Assembly (NCBI GenBank): GCA_021151825.1
Contig: JAGKWQ010000005.1
Span: 1 to 64,000 of the forward strand
Direction of reading: 5' to 3'
DNA length: 64,000 bases
Origin: Cellvibrionaceae bacterium
GTDB taxonomy: Bacteria; Pseudomonadota; Gammaproteobacteria; Pseudomonadales; Cellvibrionaceae
Made by a program: the position numbers and the translations under genes. This document shows positions 26,561 through 36,056 of the stretch, piece by piece (within the stretch, counting starts at the first letter, position 1; the number at the start of each line of letters is the position of its first letter). The notes beneath the pieces were generated by a model, which was not told the origin of the DNA, did no database searches, and saw only the letters and a program-made list of their open reading frames with translations.

Positions 26561-29354
26561 GACGTGCCTCCTCCAGTGATCCGAGTATGCGAATGTTGTC
26601 CGTGTACCGGATGACGCCGGGCGATTTAGACGCCCAAGCCAAAGCCGCGTATTGAACCATAAATTCAATATCCACGATACCACCGGCATCCTGTTTCAAA
26701 TTAAATAAGAGGGTGTTTTTGGCTTTGGATTTCGCTTCACTCCCTAATTGCTCACGCATTTTACGGCGCATATCGGCCACATCCTTGCGCAGCTGATCCA
26801 GATCGCGCTCGCGGCTGAGAATACGCTGGCGCACAACCTCGAATTGCTCGCCCAACTCCGCGCTGCCAGCAACCACCCGGGCACGCACCAACGCCTGATG
26901 CTCCCAAGTCCATGCTTCGTTGGCTTGATATTTTTCAAAAGCGACCAGCGAAGACACCAGCATCCCCGAATTCCCCGAGGGCCGCAGGCGCATATCCACT
27001 TCGTAAAGCTTGCCAGTAGGCGTATTGGTATTGAGGATATGGATAATCCGCTGGCCCAAACGGGTATAGAACGTCAGATTATCAATGCTGCGCTCGCCAT
27101 CAGTCGATAAATTAGCGTCACTGTTATGGATAAACACCAGGTCAAGATCCGAACCATGACTCAACTCGATTCCACCCAATTTGCCATAACCGACGATGAC
27201 AAAATCCGCTGCGGTATCTACTGAACCATCGGCGCGGCGCGGGCGGCCATGGCGCTCAACCATATGCTCCCAGGACAGCTGCAACACATGTTCAAGTACT
27301 ACTTCAGCGATGTAAGTCAGGTAGTCACTCACTTTCATCAGCGGCAATACGCCAGTGACCTCACTCGCGGCTACCCGCAACCCGTGAGCAAGGCGGAAAT
27401 ACCGCAAGGCTTCCATATGGCCTTCGAGGTCATCCCAGGTCAGGCGCAGCACATCGCGGCGCAATTCATCGCGTAACGAGGATTTATCCGGCGGAGAGTA
27501 AAGGCTTTCCGGTGTCAGTAATTCATCAAGCAAGGCCGGATATTGGGTGAGCAAATCGGCAATCAGGGGGCTGGCAGCGCAGAGCCGAATCAATTGATGC
27601 AACGCCGTAGGATTCTCAACCAGAAGTACAAGATAAGCCGTGCGCCGCGCAACCGCTTCAATGAAAGGGGCAATCCGGCCAAAGGTTTCGGCGATAGTTA
27701 GTGGCAACTTACCACGACCGGCTTCAACAAATAACATATGCAACAAACGCGGAACAAAACTATCCAGGCGGGTACGGCCGCTAGCTTGCATCGACAGGAT
27801 TGAACGGCTAACGCGTAAGTCTGCAAGGTTTTTGACCAAGCCTGCGGCGCAATCTACATCGCGCGCTTCCAGCGCATGAACGGCATCTTCGCCTTGCAAA
27901 CTACCTTCCCACAAGCTGAGGCAAAATGTGAGCGCTTTCTGGTCGATGGACTCTTCTTCATCAGGCGCAGCAATAACTGCCTTGAATTCCGCATTAACCC
28001 GTTGGCGATAGTTGCTCAGGGTGGCAAAAAAACTGTCCCAATCGCCAAACCCCATCGCCCAGGCCAAACGCTGCTGACCCAGTGGATCCACTGGTAACGC
28101 TTGGGTTTGTTTATCCTGAAAACCTTGAATCGCATGCTCAGTATTGCGCAGGAAAATATAAGCTTCGAGCAATGCAGCCCCGGTTCCCGGTGGCAGGTAA
28201 TTTTCCTGCTCCAGCAATGGCAACAACACTGGCACTTTACGTTTGCGCAATAAAGCATCGCGCCCGCCGCGAATTAGCTGGAACACTTGTACCACGAACT
28301 CCACTTCGCGGATGCCGCCCTCGCCTAATTTCACATCCAGATTCATGCCTTTGCGTTGCACTTGCCGGGCGATCAAGCCTTTCATTTCGCGCAGGGATTC
28401 AATCGCGCTGAAATCGATGTATTGGCGGTAGGTAAACGGCTGCAACATCTTGCGCAGGGTTTTGCGCGCTTGCACCTGATTTTCGCCGCCCGCCATCGCC
28501 ACCGTGCGCGCTTTGATCATGGCGTAACGCTCCCACTCCCGCCCCTGGGTTTGGTAGTAATCTTCCATACCCACAAAGCTCATTGCCAACGCACCACTTT
28601 CTCCGTGCGGGCGCAAACGCATATCCACGCGGAATACAAATCCCTCCGCCGTGACCGCATCCAGACTCTTGATCAAACGCTGGCCGAGCTTGATAAAAAA
28701 CTCCTGGTTGCTCACCGCGCGCGATACATGATTGGTTTCACCACCTTCAGGGAAGGTAAAAATCAGGTCGATATCGGAGGAAATATTCAACTCCCCCGCC
28801 CCCAACTTGCCCATTCCCAACACCATAAATGGCTGGGCGGTGCCGGATTCACGGCCAATCGGTGTGCCATACATTTTTTCCAGTGCGCGATAGTGATATT
28901 CCGCGGCAAGCTGAATCGATTTATCCGCAAAGCGCGATAATTCTGCTGTCACCACACTCATAGTGGCGAGGCGATTCAGATCGCGCCAGATAATGCGGAT
29001 CATCGCCTTATTACGCTCGCGGCGCAGGCGCGCATCCACATCAGCATCACTCGTGCCCGCATTAATTACGGCGGCGAATGTATCCAGATCGGCATCTGTT
29101 TGCGCACGAAAAAGCACGCCGGACTCAATCAACTCCAACAACAACGCCGGCTTCTGGGCAGAAGTTTTTGCAATAAACTCGCTCGCAACAAACGCGCGGG
29201 TTAATTGCACCGAAAATTCATCGAGACTAATGGAGGCAGGCAGCAAATCGCGCGGATGCGTCAGATTCTGGTTCTGCACCGCCGTTTCAAATAGTTCCCA
29301 GAAACGCTGGGCAGGAGCCTGTAATGCCGAAGGAATTCCGTTGAAATTCAACAT
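26544..29354 (-). CDS. glnE: Bifunctional glutamine synthetase adenylyltransferase/deadenylyltransferase GlnE
   Basis: A 936-residue regulator of glutamine synthetase in nitrogen control, partnered with PII. Two nucleotidyltransferase domains, each with its helical appendage: the N-terminal deadenylylase motif GMGKLGAGELNISSDIDLIF (about residues 177-196) and the C-terminal adenylylase motif GYGKLGGIELSHGSDLDLVF (about 720-739). Length matches the family (about 950). The ATG at 29354 has no upstream alternative. Conserved glnE-ilvE-waaF order as in Pseudomonas. Confidence 0.96.
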   Translation of the reverse strand: MLNFNGIPSALQAPAQRFWELFETAVQNQNLTHPRDLLPASISLDEFSVQLTRAFVASEFIAKTSAQKPALLLELIESGVLFRAQTDADLDTFAAVINAGTSDADVDARLRRERNKAMIRIIWRDLNRLATMSVVTAELSRFADKSIQLAAEYHYRALEKMYGTPIGRESGTAQPFMVLGMGKLGAGELNISSDIDLIFTFPEGGETNHVSRAVSNQEFFIKLGQRLIKSLDAVTAEGFVFRVDMRLRPHGESGALAMSFVGMEDYYQTQGREWERYAMIKARTVAMAGGENQVQARKTLRKMLQPFTYRQYIDFSAIESLREMKGLIARQVQRKGMNLDVKLGEGGIREVEFVVQVFQLIRGGRDALLRKRKVPVLLPLLEQENYLPPGTGAALLEAYIFLRNTEHAIQGFQDKQTQALPVDPLGQQRLAWAMGFGDWDSFFATLSNYRQRVNAEFKAVIAAPDEEESIDQKALTFCLSLWEGSLQGEDAVHALEARDVDCAAGLVKNLADLRVSRSILSMQASGRTRLDSFVPRLLHMLFVEAGRGKLPLTIAETFGRIAPFIEAVARRTAYLVLLVENPTALHQLIRLCAASPLIADLLTQYPALLDELLTPESLYSPPDKSSLRDELRRDVLRLTWDDLEGHMEALRYFRLAHGLRVAASEVTGVLPLMKVSDYLTYIAEVVLEHVLQLSWEHMVERHGRPRRADGSVDTAADFVIVGYGKLGGIELSHGSDLDLVFIHNSDANLSTDGERSIDNLTFYTRLGQRIIHILNTNTPTGKLYEVDMRLRPSGNSGMLVSSLVAFEKYQANEAWTWEHQALVRARVVAGSAELGEQFEVVRQRILSRERDLDQLRKDVADMRRKMREQLGSEAKSKAKNTLLFNLKQDAGGIVDIEFMVQYAALAWASKSPGVIRYTDNIRILGSLEEARHMARW
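26567..26574 (-). promoter_or_regulatory. Strong Shine-Dalgarno for ilvE inside the glnE 3' end
   Basis: GGAGGAGG on the minus strand, within glnE codons for the final EEARHMARW. A nearby ATG (26556-26554) with suitable spacing is in the glnE frame and meets a stop after four codons, so it cannot start ilvE. The in-frame codon at 6-nt spacing is ATA. Confidence 0.7.
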
Positions 29355-29490
29355 AGATAAATAACTCGTCGGGATTCTTTGATAATCGATTGATAATGGA
29401 TGGGAATACTAGCAGCAATTAGACCCGCCATACCCCCGGCTGATCGATTGGGTTACACGGTGATTATTTTGCCGGAACTGACTTTGCTCG

Positions 29491-29823
29491 CTAATGCCCG
29501 CTGGATTTGGAAAACAGATTAATGACTACAACACCGGCAATAATTAATCCCATACCGGCAAGCGCGGGAAAATCGAGCTTTTGCTGGAATAACAACCAGG
29601 AAACTACGCTAATCAACACAATGCCACAGCCCGACCATATGGCGTAAGCAATGCCCACTGGAATAACTTTTAACGTGAGCGATAAAAAATAAAATGCTAA
29701 CCCGTAACCCACAATGACGATCATGGAGGGAATTGTTTTGGAAAAGTTATCACTCGCTTTCAGTGCGGAAGTCGCGATAACTTCAGCAATGATAGCAACA
29801 CCCAAAAATAGCCAATATTTCAT
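29491..29823 (-). CDS. Small multidrug resistance (SMR) transporter, EmrE/QacE type
   Basis: A 110-residue, four-helix inner-membrane protein. The essential proton/drug-coupling glutamate is in IIAEVIATSALKAS (residue 14). The third helix contains GIAYAIWSGCGIVLIS and the fourth ends at the C-terminus, matching EmrE. Acts as an antiparallel or parallel homodimer exporting quaternary ammonium or cationic compounds. Single gene between glnE and GH53. The EmrE versus guanidinium (Gdx/SugE) subtype is not certain, though the WSG..L pattern favours EmrE. Confidence 0.9.
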   Translation of the reverse strand: MKYWLFLGVAIIAEVIATSALKASDNFSKTIPSMIVIVGYGLAFYFLSLTLKVIPVGIAYAIWSGCGIVLISVVSWLLFQQKLDFPALAGMGLIIAGVVVINLFSKSSGH

Positions 29824-29933
29824 AACACCAAGCCCCGTTTTTCAGCATTCGATTCGCCAAACAGGCTAACGATTTAGTCGAAAAATAAACAGACTTGTTT
29901 TAGCGGGATTTGTGTGCGCATAAATCGCTTATA

Positions 29934-29972
29934 AAAAAGCCGCGCAGAAGTTATCTGTGCGGCTTTTGTTTT
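29934..29972 (-). terminator. Terminator after the GH53 gene
   Basis: AAAAGCCGC-GCAGA / TCTGT-GCGGCTTTT with a short AGTTA loop, bordered by A and T runs. It ends the minus-strand GH53 transcript and may also act on the other strand. Confidence 0.85.
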
Positions 29973-29997
29973 ATTACCAACTTAGTTCTTGCGCGCT

Positions 29998-31005
29998 CTA
30001 TTTAAACGCATCCCACACGGCAGTTGCTTTGCCGTTGTTATCCATCGCACCGAGCGTATAACCTTTCCAACCCGGACGCGCCTGCGGCTCCCAGTAGAAA
30101 ATCGCGGCACCTTTGCCGCCACTGACCTGACCGACTTTGGTGATCATATCTTTCACAATAGTTTGCGCTTGCGAGTGATCCCAAGGCACACCGATTTCGG
30201 AAATCATCACCGGCACACCGTAGCGGCTCACCATATCGTTAAGATTATTGAGGCACGCGGTGTTGGCGTTTTGCCAGGTATAACCCGAGGCGTTAGTAGG
30301 ATACGAGGAGGCGCCGATAATATCGAACTTGGCGCCGTTGTTTTTCAGTCCATCAAAAATCCAGCGGAAGTTGGCGTTATCGTGGCAATTCGCCAAATGC
30401 ACCACGACTTTTGCACTGGCATAAATACTTTTCACTGCGTTGTAGCCGGTGTTGGTGAGCCATGCATAATTTTGCATATTGGTTGAGGCCTTGCCGTCAT
30501 TCCACAACATGCCGTTATTGGTTTCATTGCCAACTTGCACCCAATCGACGGTCACGCCCGCATCTTTTACGGCCTGCAGGGTAAAACGGGTGGAATTCCA
30601 AACCGCATCCATTAATTGCTGGAAACTGTAACTATTCCACGCGGCCGGTTTGGTTTGTTTGCCCGGGTCCGCCCAGCTATCGCTGTAATGGAAATCGATC
30701 ATCAACTTCATACCCGCTGCTTTTACGCGCTTAGCTTTGGCAACTACATCCTGGGTGCCGCTGTACCAACCATCGGCCGGATTTACCCACACACGCAAAC
30801 GCACGGCGGTCATACCCTGCTCTTTCATAATCGCCAGAATGTCTTTCTTTACGCCGCTGCGATTGTAATAGCTGTAGCCATTAGCCTCGATTTCAGATGT
30901 CCAACTGATATCCGCCCCTTTAACCGGCGCAGCAGAACCGCCACTGGCAGCAGCAAGTAACAAGGAGCCAATACAGGCAGATAGAAGATGTTTCATTGGT
31001 TTCAT
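29998..31005 (-). CDS. GH53 endo-beta-1,4-galactanase
   Basis: A 335-residue secreted enzyme attacking the galactan side chains of pectin (arabinogalactan type I). The signal peptide ends near residue 25 (GSAAP). A single GH53 barrel follows with VKGADISWTSEIEANGYSY, the acid/base E161 in QVGNETNNG and the nucleophile E270 in MISEIGVPW. No binding module or serine linker. Length fits the known Cellvibrio galactanase. The start is ATG 31005 or ATG 30996; neither has a clear ribosome binding site. The leader carries ATAACAATAA 12 nt before the start. Confidence 0.94.
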   Translation of the reverse strand: MKPMKHLLSACIGSLLLAAASGGSAAPVKGADISWTSEIEANGYSYYNRSGVKKDILAIMKEQGMTAVRLRVWVNPADGWYSGTQDVVAKAKRVKAAGMKLMIDFHYSDSWADPGKQTKPAAWNSYSFQQLMDAVWNSTRFTLQAVKDAGVTVDWVQVGNETNNGMLWNDGKASTNMQNYAWLTNTGYNAVKSIYASAKVVVHLANCHDNANFRWIFDGLKNNGAKFDIIGASSYPTNASGYTWQNANTACLNNLNDMVSRYGVPVMISEIGVPWDHSQAQTIVKDMITKVGQVSGGKGAAIFYWEPQARPGWKGYTLGAMDNNGKATAVWDAFK

Positions 31006-31017
31006 AGTGGTATCCGT

Positions 31018-31027
31018 TTATTGTTAT
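31018..31027 (-). promoter_or_regulatory. AACAATAA-type motif in the GH53 leader
   Basis: ATAACAATAA on the minus strand, 12 nt upstream of the GH53 ATG. It contains AACAATAA, matching the Hfq/Crc AANAANAA pattern, and recurs in the leaders of the other glycosidase genes. Confidence 0.45.
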
Positions 31028-31215
31028 TGAATCACTCACTCGCCCGCTGCAGGTAGCCGCAGGCGACCCCTCTGGATAATTGCAACAGATAGCTAAAGCA
31101 GCAAACCTCAAACCCAGCATTTTATTTATAATATAAATATTAATTTATAGCAAGAAGCCCTGTTTGCCCTAGCCAGCTATAATCACCACTTGTTATTGCC
31201 GCTACAGGATTCCCC

Positions 31216-31857
31216 ATGTTACGTATCGACTTTGTTTCAGATGTTAATTGCCCCTGGTGCGCATTGGGGCTCACCGCATTAGATGCAGCAATCGCCAACA
31301 CAGGCGCGGACATTGCCATTGAAGTTCATTGCCAACCATTTGAGCTCAATCCGCAATTACCCGCTGCCGGGATAAGACTGGTGGACTACTTGCAACAAAA
31401 ATACGGGATGAGCGCTGAACAAATCGCTCAAACGCATAGCAATATCCAGGCGCGCGGCAATGAGCTTGGCTTTCAATTTGCGCAGCGCGAATTTATCTGG
31501 AACAGCTTTAATAGCCAGCGTTTGCTGTATTGGGTTGCGCAGGAATATTCGGCCGAAAAACAACTTGAACTCAAACGAGCCTTAGTGCGTGCGTATCAGG
31601 GAGAGGGGCGCAATATCAACGATACGGCGGTGCTGCTCGATCTTGTTAATTCATTAGCGCTGGATAAAAAACGCGCGGAAAAAATTCTCGCCACTGACGA
31701 ATTCACTGCGGATGTACGAGCAAAACAACAACTCTGGATTGATGCCGGTATCAATGCGGTTCCCAGTGTGATTATTAGCAATCAGCATCTAGTACAAGGA
31801 GCACAATCGCCTGAAACCTACGAACAAATTTTCCGCGAATTGGCGGCTACCGACTAA
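31216..31857 (+). CDS. DsbA-family oxidoreductase, FrnE-like
   Basis: A 213-residue cytoplasmic thioredoxin-fold protein with a DsbA-type helical insert. The active site CPWC is in SDVNCPWCALGLTAL near the N-terminus; the cis-proline loop is AVPSVIISN. There is no signal peptide. Related FrnE/polyketide-associated proteins act as disulfide isomerases under oxidative stress. Divergent from GH53 across a 210-bp gap. Single gene. Confidence 0.9.
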   Translation: MLRIDFVSDVNCPWCALGLTALDAAIANTGADIAIEVHCQPFELNPQLPAAGIRLVDYLQQKYGMSAEQIAQTHSNIQARGNELGFQFAQREFIWNSFNSQRLLYWVAQEYSAEKQLELKRALVRAYQGEGRNINDTAVLLDLVNSLALDKKRAEKILATDEFTADVRAKQQLWIDAGINAVPSVIISNQHLVQGAQSPETYEQIFRELAATD

Positions 31858-32078
31858 TTCCTGATAATTATTTTTGCTCCATGTTTTTATTCCAACGCGC
31901 TCATTCAGCACAAAATAAAGTGCGCTGGAAATTCCTCTAAAACCGAACCACATCACAATAGCCCCGCATGCTACTTCTCACCTTTCAAACCCAGTGGCAC
32001 CTGTTAAGTTATTGTTCAGAAAAAACCTGCTTAAACTGGTCTCACGTAAAGTAGAGCGTGAACCGCAGGAGAAACATC

Positions 32079-32624
32079 ATGAACAAATCCATGTTAATCG
32101 GTACGGTACTCGGTGTAGGTATTGCCACTGCGGGTGGTGCAATTGGTAGCTACCAATTGTTGAAAGAACCCAATTACGCAGAAGTTGTGCGTACAACCCC
32201 CATCACTAAACAAACCAAAATTCCACACCAGGAATGTCGCGATGAAACCGTCGTTAAACAAAGGCCCGTAAAAGATGAAAACCGTATTGCCGGTAAAGCG
32301 GTCGGTGCAGTATTAGGTGGAGTTCTTGGTCATCAGGTAGGCGGCGGCAATGGTAAAAAAGTCGCCACAGTCGCAGGCGCAGTTGCCGGTGGTTATGCCG
32401 GAGATAAAGTACAAAAAAATATGCAGGAAGGTGACACTTATACCACCGTCGAAAAACGTTGCAAAACGGTTTATGAAACACGTGAAGATATTACCGGCTA
32501 CAACGTGGTATATCGCTTAAAAGGCAAGGAATCGAATGTAAGGCTGGATCGCGATCCAGGCGATAGAATTCCGGTACAAGATGGCGAATTGGTGATTTCA
32601 TCGAATGAAAGCTCGATCCGGTAG
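32079..32624 (+). CDS. Glycine-zipper 2TM domain protein
   Basis: A 181-residue envelope protein. An N-terminal hydrophobic segment (MLIGTVLGVGIATAGGAIG) is followed by a linker with ECRDETVVKQRP. The glycine-zipper domain is AGKAVGAVLGGVLGHQVGGGNGKKVATVAGAVAGGYAGDK (residues about 75-113), and a C-terminal beta-rich part contains a cysteine in VEKRCKTVYETRED. This resembles the Rickettsia 17-kDa antigen/SlyB group, which stabilises outer-membrane structure. AGGAG is 8 bp before the ATG at 32079. No lipobox is evident. Confidence 0.88.
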   Translation: MNKSMLIGTVLGVGIATAGGAIGSYQLLKEPNYAEVVRTTPITKQTKIPHQECRDETVVKQRPVKDENRIAGKAVGAVLGGVLGHQVGGGNGKKVATVAGAVAGGYAGDKVQKNMQEGDTYTTVEKRCKTVYETREDITGYNVVYRLKGKESNVRLDRDPGDRIPVQDGELVISSNESSIR

Positions 32625-32685
32625 AGATAATAGCTAGACAGAAAAATTGGTAGATAGAAATATCTGCCCAGTAAAAACAGAACAG

Positions 32686-32719
32686 AAAAATGGCGACGAT
32701 TAAGTCGCCATTTTCTTTC
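32686..32719. terminator. Bidirectional terminator between the glycine-zipper gene and xerC
   Basis: AAAAATGGCGAC / GTCGCCATTTTC around GATTAA, with A and T runs on either side. Convergent genes end on both sides; the last xerC codons lie within its right edge. Confidence 0.85.
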
Positions 32720-33653
32720 ATTCACTACTATCCGGCTTGCGCCCCGCGCGTGGATGCGCCTTATCATATACCTTAGCAAGATGCTGAAAATCCAGATGTG
32801 TATATACCTGGGTTGTTGAAATATTCGCGTGGCCGAGCAGCTCTTGCACCAAGCGTAAATCACCGCTGGATTCCAGCATATGGCTCGCAAAGGAATGGCG
32901 CAGCATGTGTGGATGTACTGGTGTATCCATTCCCTGTTGCAAACTTAACTGTTGCAAACGAATTTGCACCGCGCGATGGCCGATACGGCTGCCACGCTGG
33001 GTAATAAATAATGCTTGCTCGGCATCAGTGGTAAAAAGTCTACGCGCAGGCAACCATTTTTCTAACGCGTCCATTGCAGCAGATCCAATCGGCAAGACAC
33101 GTGACTTATCCCCCTTACCCGCAATGACCCGCAGCATCGCATCGCCCCAATCAATATCATTCAGATTGAGCGCAACCACTTCTGCCAAGCGCAAGCCAGA
33201 TGAATAAATAAGTTCTACCAATGCGCGATCGCGCTGCTGCATAAAATCATCGCCTTCCACTTCAACAAATTGAATGGCCTGATCCACATCCAGGGTTTTT
33301 GGCAATTTTTTAGGTGACTTGGGGGCAGCAATGCCATCAGCAACATTGCTACTCATCCACTGGCGTTTGATACAAAACTGAAAAAAACTACGCAGCGATG
33401 ATAACCAGCGCTGCAAACTTTTTCCGCCTAACCCAGTGCGATGCAACTGCGCTACGGCGATGCGAATATGGCTTGGCGTCAGCTTATCCAACTCGGATAA
33501 ATGCTTCTCAAGGCAATACTTTTGAAATTTTTCCAGATCGCGCGCGTAATTCGTTTGAGTGTGAAGTGAGAGTTGTTTTTCGCTGCGCATATAAACAAAA
33601 AAATCACTCAACGCTGCCGCAAAAGGTAATGATTGATCAGATTCTGCCGACAT
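32718..33653 (-). CDS. xerC: Tyrosine recombinase XerC
   Basis: A 311-residue site-specific recombinase that resolves chromosome dimers at dif with XerD. N-terminal SAM-like core-binding domain (about 8-100). The catalytic domain carries the R-K-H-R-H-Y set: SSGLRLAEV, GKGDKSRVLP, HPHMLRHSFA, LGHANIST and the nucleophile in TQVYTHLDF. Assigned XerC rather than XerD because it follows dapF and DUF484, the conserved order. An alpha/beta hydrolase gene is inserted between DUF484 and xerC here. Confidence 0.95.
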   Translation of the reverse strand: MSAESDQSLPFAAALSDFFVYMRSEKQLSLHTQTNYARDLEKFQKYCLEKHLSELDKLTPSHIRIAVAQLHRTGLGGKSLQRWLSSLRSFFQFCIKRQWMSSNVADGIAAPKSPKKLPKTLDVDQAIQFVEVEGDDFMQQRDRALVELIYSSGLRLAEVVALNLNDIDWGDAMLRVIAGKGDKSRVLPIGSAAMDALEKWLPARRLFTTDAEQALFITQRGSRIGHRAVQIRLQQLSLQQGMDTPVHPHMLRHSFASHMLESSGDLRLVQELLGHANISTTQVYTHLDFQHLAKVYDKAHPRAGRKPDSSE

Positions 33654-33659
33654 ATCAGG

Positions 33660-34430
33660 TTAACCGTTTATTGTTTCCAACCAATGGTTGATGATAGCAG
33701 CAACAGCATCGGGGTCAGATAATTGGGGGAAATGTCCCGAATTTTCCAACGGATGATATTCCGCCAATGGCGATAACTGCAGAAGCGCATGTTGGTATTT
33801 ACAATGTAATTCAAAACTCGCTGCCGGTACTAATGGTAATTTTTGCGTACCGGAAATAATACACACCGGAATGTCCGGAAAGCTGCCCGCATTCGTAATT
33901 TGCAGTAAGGATTCATCGATCACTTCATCTTCTGAATACTTATAGGGATTACCTATTTTTTCTATCGATTTAACCGTGTTATTAATCCAGTTTAGCAATG
34001 CAGGTGGAGAAAACTGCCGCTGGGCAATAATTTCTTCCGGATGGCTCGCTTCCAGCAAAATCACACCCGCTATTTCCTGTGGATATTGTCGGGCAAAGTA
34101 ATTGGCAAAAATCCCACCCAATGAATGGGCAACCAAAATATAGGGCGGCTTGATGTTTAGCTGATCCAGCAAGCGGCGCAAATCGCTCACTACGTGCTGT
34201 GCCGTTTGCGCTGCAATTGCTTTGAGAGTAAGGCCAACACCGGCGCGGTTGTATAAAAACATTTGTCGGTTCGCAGGCAGCAAACCAATTAATTTATCCC
34301 ATGAAGATTTTGGCATACGGAAACCATTGAGAAAAACCAATGGAAGTTTTCCTTCACCGTGCAAGGAAAATTCAACGGAAATAACGGACGGGATTTTTGG
34401 TGGTGCAATGTAGGCTTCAGGCGTTGTCAC
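33660..34430 (-). CDS. Alpha/beta hydrolase
   Basis: A 256-residue soluble alpha/beta-hydrolase fold protein. Oxyanion region LVFLNGFRMPKSSWD, nucleophile elbow LVAHSLGGIFANYFA, and a C-terminal catalytic histidine in ENSGHFPQLSDPDAV. GTG start at 34430 with GAGGA 7 nt upstream. The substrate is not predictable. Located inside the otherwise conserved dapF-DUF484-xerC string, with only 6 bp to xerC, so it is probably co-transcribed. Confidence 0.88.
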   Translation of the reverse strand: MTTPEAYIAPPKIPSVISVEFSLHGEGKLPLVFLNGFRMPKSSWDKLIGLLPANRQMFLYNRAGVGLTLKAIAAQTAQHVVSDLRRLLDQLNIKPPYILVAHSLGGIFANYFARQYPQEIAGVILLEASHPEEIIAQRQFSPPALLNWINNTVKSIEKIGNPYKYSEDEVIDESLLQITNAGSFPDIPVCIISGTQKLPLVPAASFELHCKYQHALLQLSPLAEYHPLENSGHFPQLSDPDAVAAIINHWLETING

Positions 34431-34476
34431 ATAAAGTTCCTCACCTGATGTAGCGCAGCAGATTAAAGGATTAACC

Positions 34477-35193
34477 TCAACGCGGCAAATATTTAGGTAG
34501 CAAGCGGTTTAATACTTCCGCGATATAACTCAAAAACAATGTGCCCATGCTGGAGCGGTAATATTGCGGATCGCGATTGCCGATAGTGAGCAATCCGAAT
34601 GCGCTACCATGAATTAACGGCACTGTAGCGACTGAACCAATTTCGTCAGCGTGATCACCAAACAAAAATTGCATCTCTTTCGCACCTAAAGTGCCACACA
34701 CTGCGCGGCTATTTTTTAACAGCGGACCAATATATTCGCGCGCTTCTGACAGTGAAACCACGCGCGCTTGACTGCCGGGAACCTTATCGGGATTACCGAA
34801 CAAAATAACGCTGGTGAAATGGATATTAAAATCTTTATCGAAGCTGTAATGCAGCGCATCAAGAATATCGCCCATGTCCTGGCCTTCAAGCAGGCTCAGC
34901 ACCAAGCGTTTGCTTTTATCAAACAGCTTGTCGTTATCGCGCGCGTTATCGAGTAATTTGCTCAGGCGATGACGCATATCGATATTGCGCTCACGCAGAA
35001 TCGCCACCTGCCGTTCTACCAATGACACCGCCGAGCCCGATTCATGCGGCAACGTCAACTCGGCAAGCAGATCTGAATGCTGTTCAAAAAAATCCGGATG
35101 CTCACGCAAATAAGCTTCGATGTGTTCCGGTTCCAGTGGATCAGCAAGAGTGGCGATGTGTTCGTTCATAACGGTCTGCTTATTGAATAGCAT
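34477..35193 (-). CDS. DUF484 family protein
   Basis: A 238-residue cytoplasmic protein of the DUF484 family, whose fold is GAF-like. The N-terminal helix block contains EAYLREHPDFFEQHSDLLAEL and LVERQVAILRERN; the GAF-like part contains GSVATVPLIHGSAFGLLTIGN...YRSSMGTLFLSYIAEVL. Function is unknown, but the gene is almost always between dapF and xerC. ATG 35169 (MNEHIATL) is an alternative start; no ribosome binding site distinguishes them. Confidence 0.9.
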   Translation of the reverse strand: MLFNKQTVMNEHIATLADPLEPEHIEAYLREHPDFFEQHSDLLAELTLPHESGSAVSLVERQVAILRERNIDMRHRLSKLLDNARDNDKLFDKSKRLVLSLLEGQDMGDILDALHYSFDKDFNIHFTSVILFGNPDKVPGSQARVVSLSEAREYIGPLLKNSRAVCGTLGAKEMQFLFGDHADEIGSVATVPLIHGSAFGLLTIGNRDPQYYRSSMGTLFLSYIAEVLNRLLPKYLPR

Positions 35194-35209
35194 TCAAATT
35201 GGAGAGCAA

Positions 35210-36043
35210 TCAAATTTTTATTTGTCCATGAAATACAGTCACAGCCGGACCGGTCATTATCACGGATTGGCCATCACCCGCCCATTGGATATGCAAACTG
35301 CCACCGGGCAAGTTGACTTTCACTTTATCATCCAGCAAACCGCGCAAGCGCCCCGCGACTACCGCACCACAAGCACCTGTGCCACACGCTAATGTCTCGC
35401 CTGCACCGCGCTCAAAGACGCGCAAATTAATTTCATTGCGCGCTACAATTTGCATAAACCCAACGTTTACGCGCGCCGGAAAGCGTGGATGTTTTTCAAT
35501 GATAGGCCCGATTTCTGCCACCGGTGCAGTTTTTACGTTATCAACAACCAATACACCATGGGGATTGCCCATGGAGACAGCCGAAATGTCGTAACTTTTT
35601 CCGCTAACGTCAATGGGATAGGTGACCGCACGCGCATCAGCAATAAACGGAATTTGTGCAGGTTCAAGACGCGGAACCCCCATGTCTACACTGACCTGTT
35701 CATCATCCTGCACGCGCAGTTCGATTAAACCGCCAGCAGTTTCAACTCTAATCACGCTCTTACCCGTGAGTTTACGTTCACGCACAAACACCGCAAAACA
35801 ACGTGCACCATTGCCGCAATTTTCTACTTCACTGCCGTCACAATTAAAAATGCGATAGCGGAAATCCACATCGGGCGTCTCGGGTGTTTCCACTAATAAA
35901 ATCTGGTCGCACCCTACACCAAAATTGCGATCGGCGATGGAGCGAATTTTTTCCGGTGTCAAACGCACACTTTGGCTCACACCATCAATAACAACGAAAT
36001 CGTTGCCCAAACCGTGCATTTTGCTAAAACGTAAACGCATCAT
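35210..36043 (-). CDS. dapF: Diaminopimelate epimerase DapF
   Basis: A 277-residue cofactor-independent epimerase converting LL-DAP to meso-DAP for lysine and peptidoglycan. Opens MRLRFSKMHGLGNDFVVID. The two catalytic cysteines are in CGNGARCFA (about residue 74) and LACGTGACGAV (about 220). GGA lies 5 nt before the ATG. 17 bp upstream of DUF484. Separated from lysA by a 156-bp gap holding REP-like repeats. Confidence 0.97.
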   Translation of the reverse strand: MMRLRFSKMHGLGNDFVVIDGVSQSVRLTPEKIRSIADRNFGVGCDQILLVETPETPDVDFRYRIFNCDGSEVENCGNGARCFAVFVRERKLTGKSVIRVETAGGLIELRVQDDEQVSVDMGVPRLEPAQIPFIADARAVTYPIDVSGKSYDISAVSMGNPHGVLVVDNVKTAPVAEIGPIIEKHPRFPARVNVGFMQIVARNEINLRVFERGAGETLACGTGACGAVVAGRLRGLLDDKVKVNLPGGSLHIQWAGDGQSVIMTGPAVTVFHGQIKI

Positions 36044-36056
36044 AATTTCCGTCGCC

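Noticed and set aside
28356..28940. A 194-codon plus-strand frame opposite glnE
   Set aside because: Lies wholly within the well-conserved glnE gene and has no recognisable motif.
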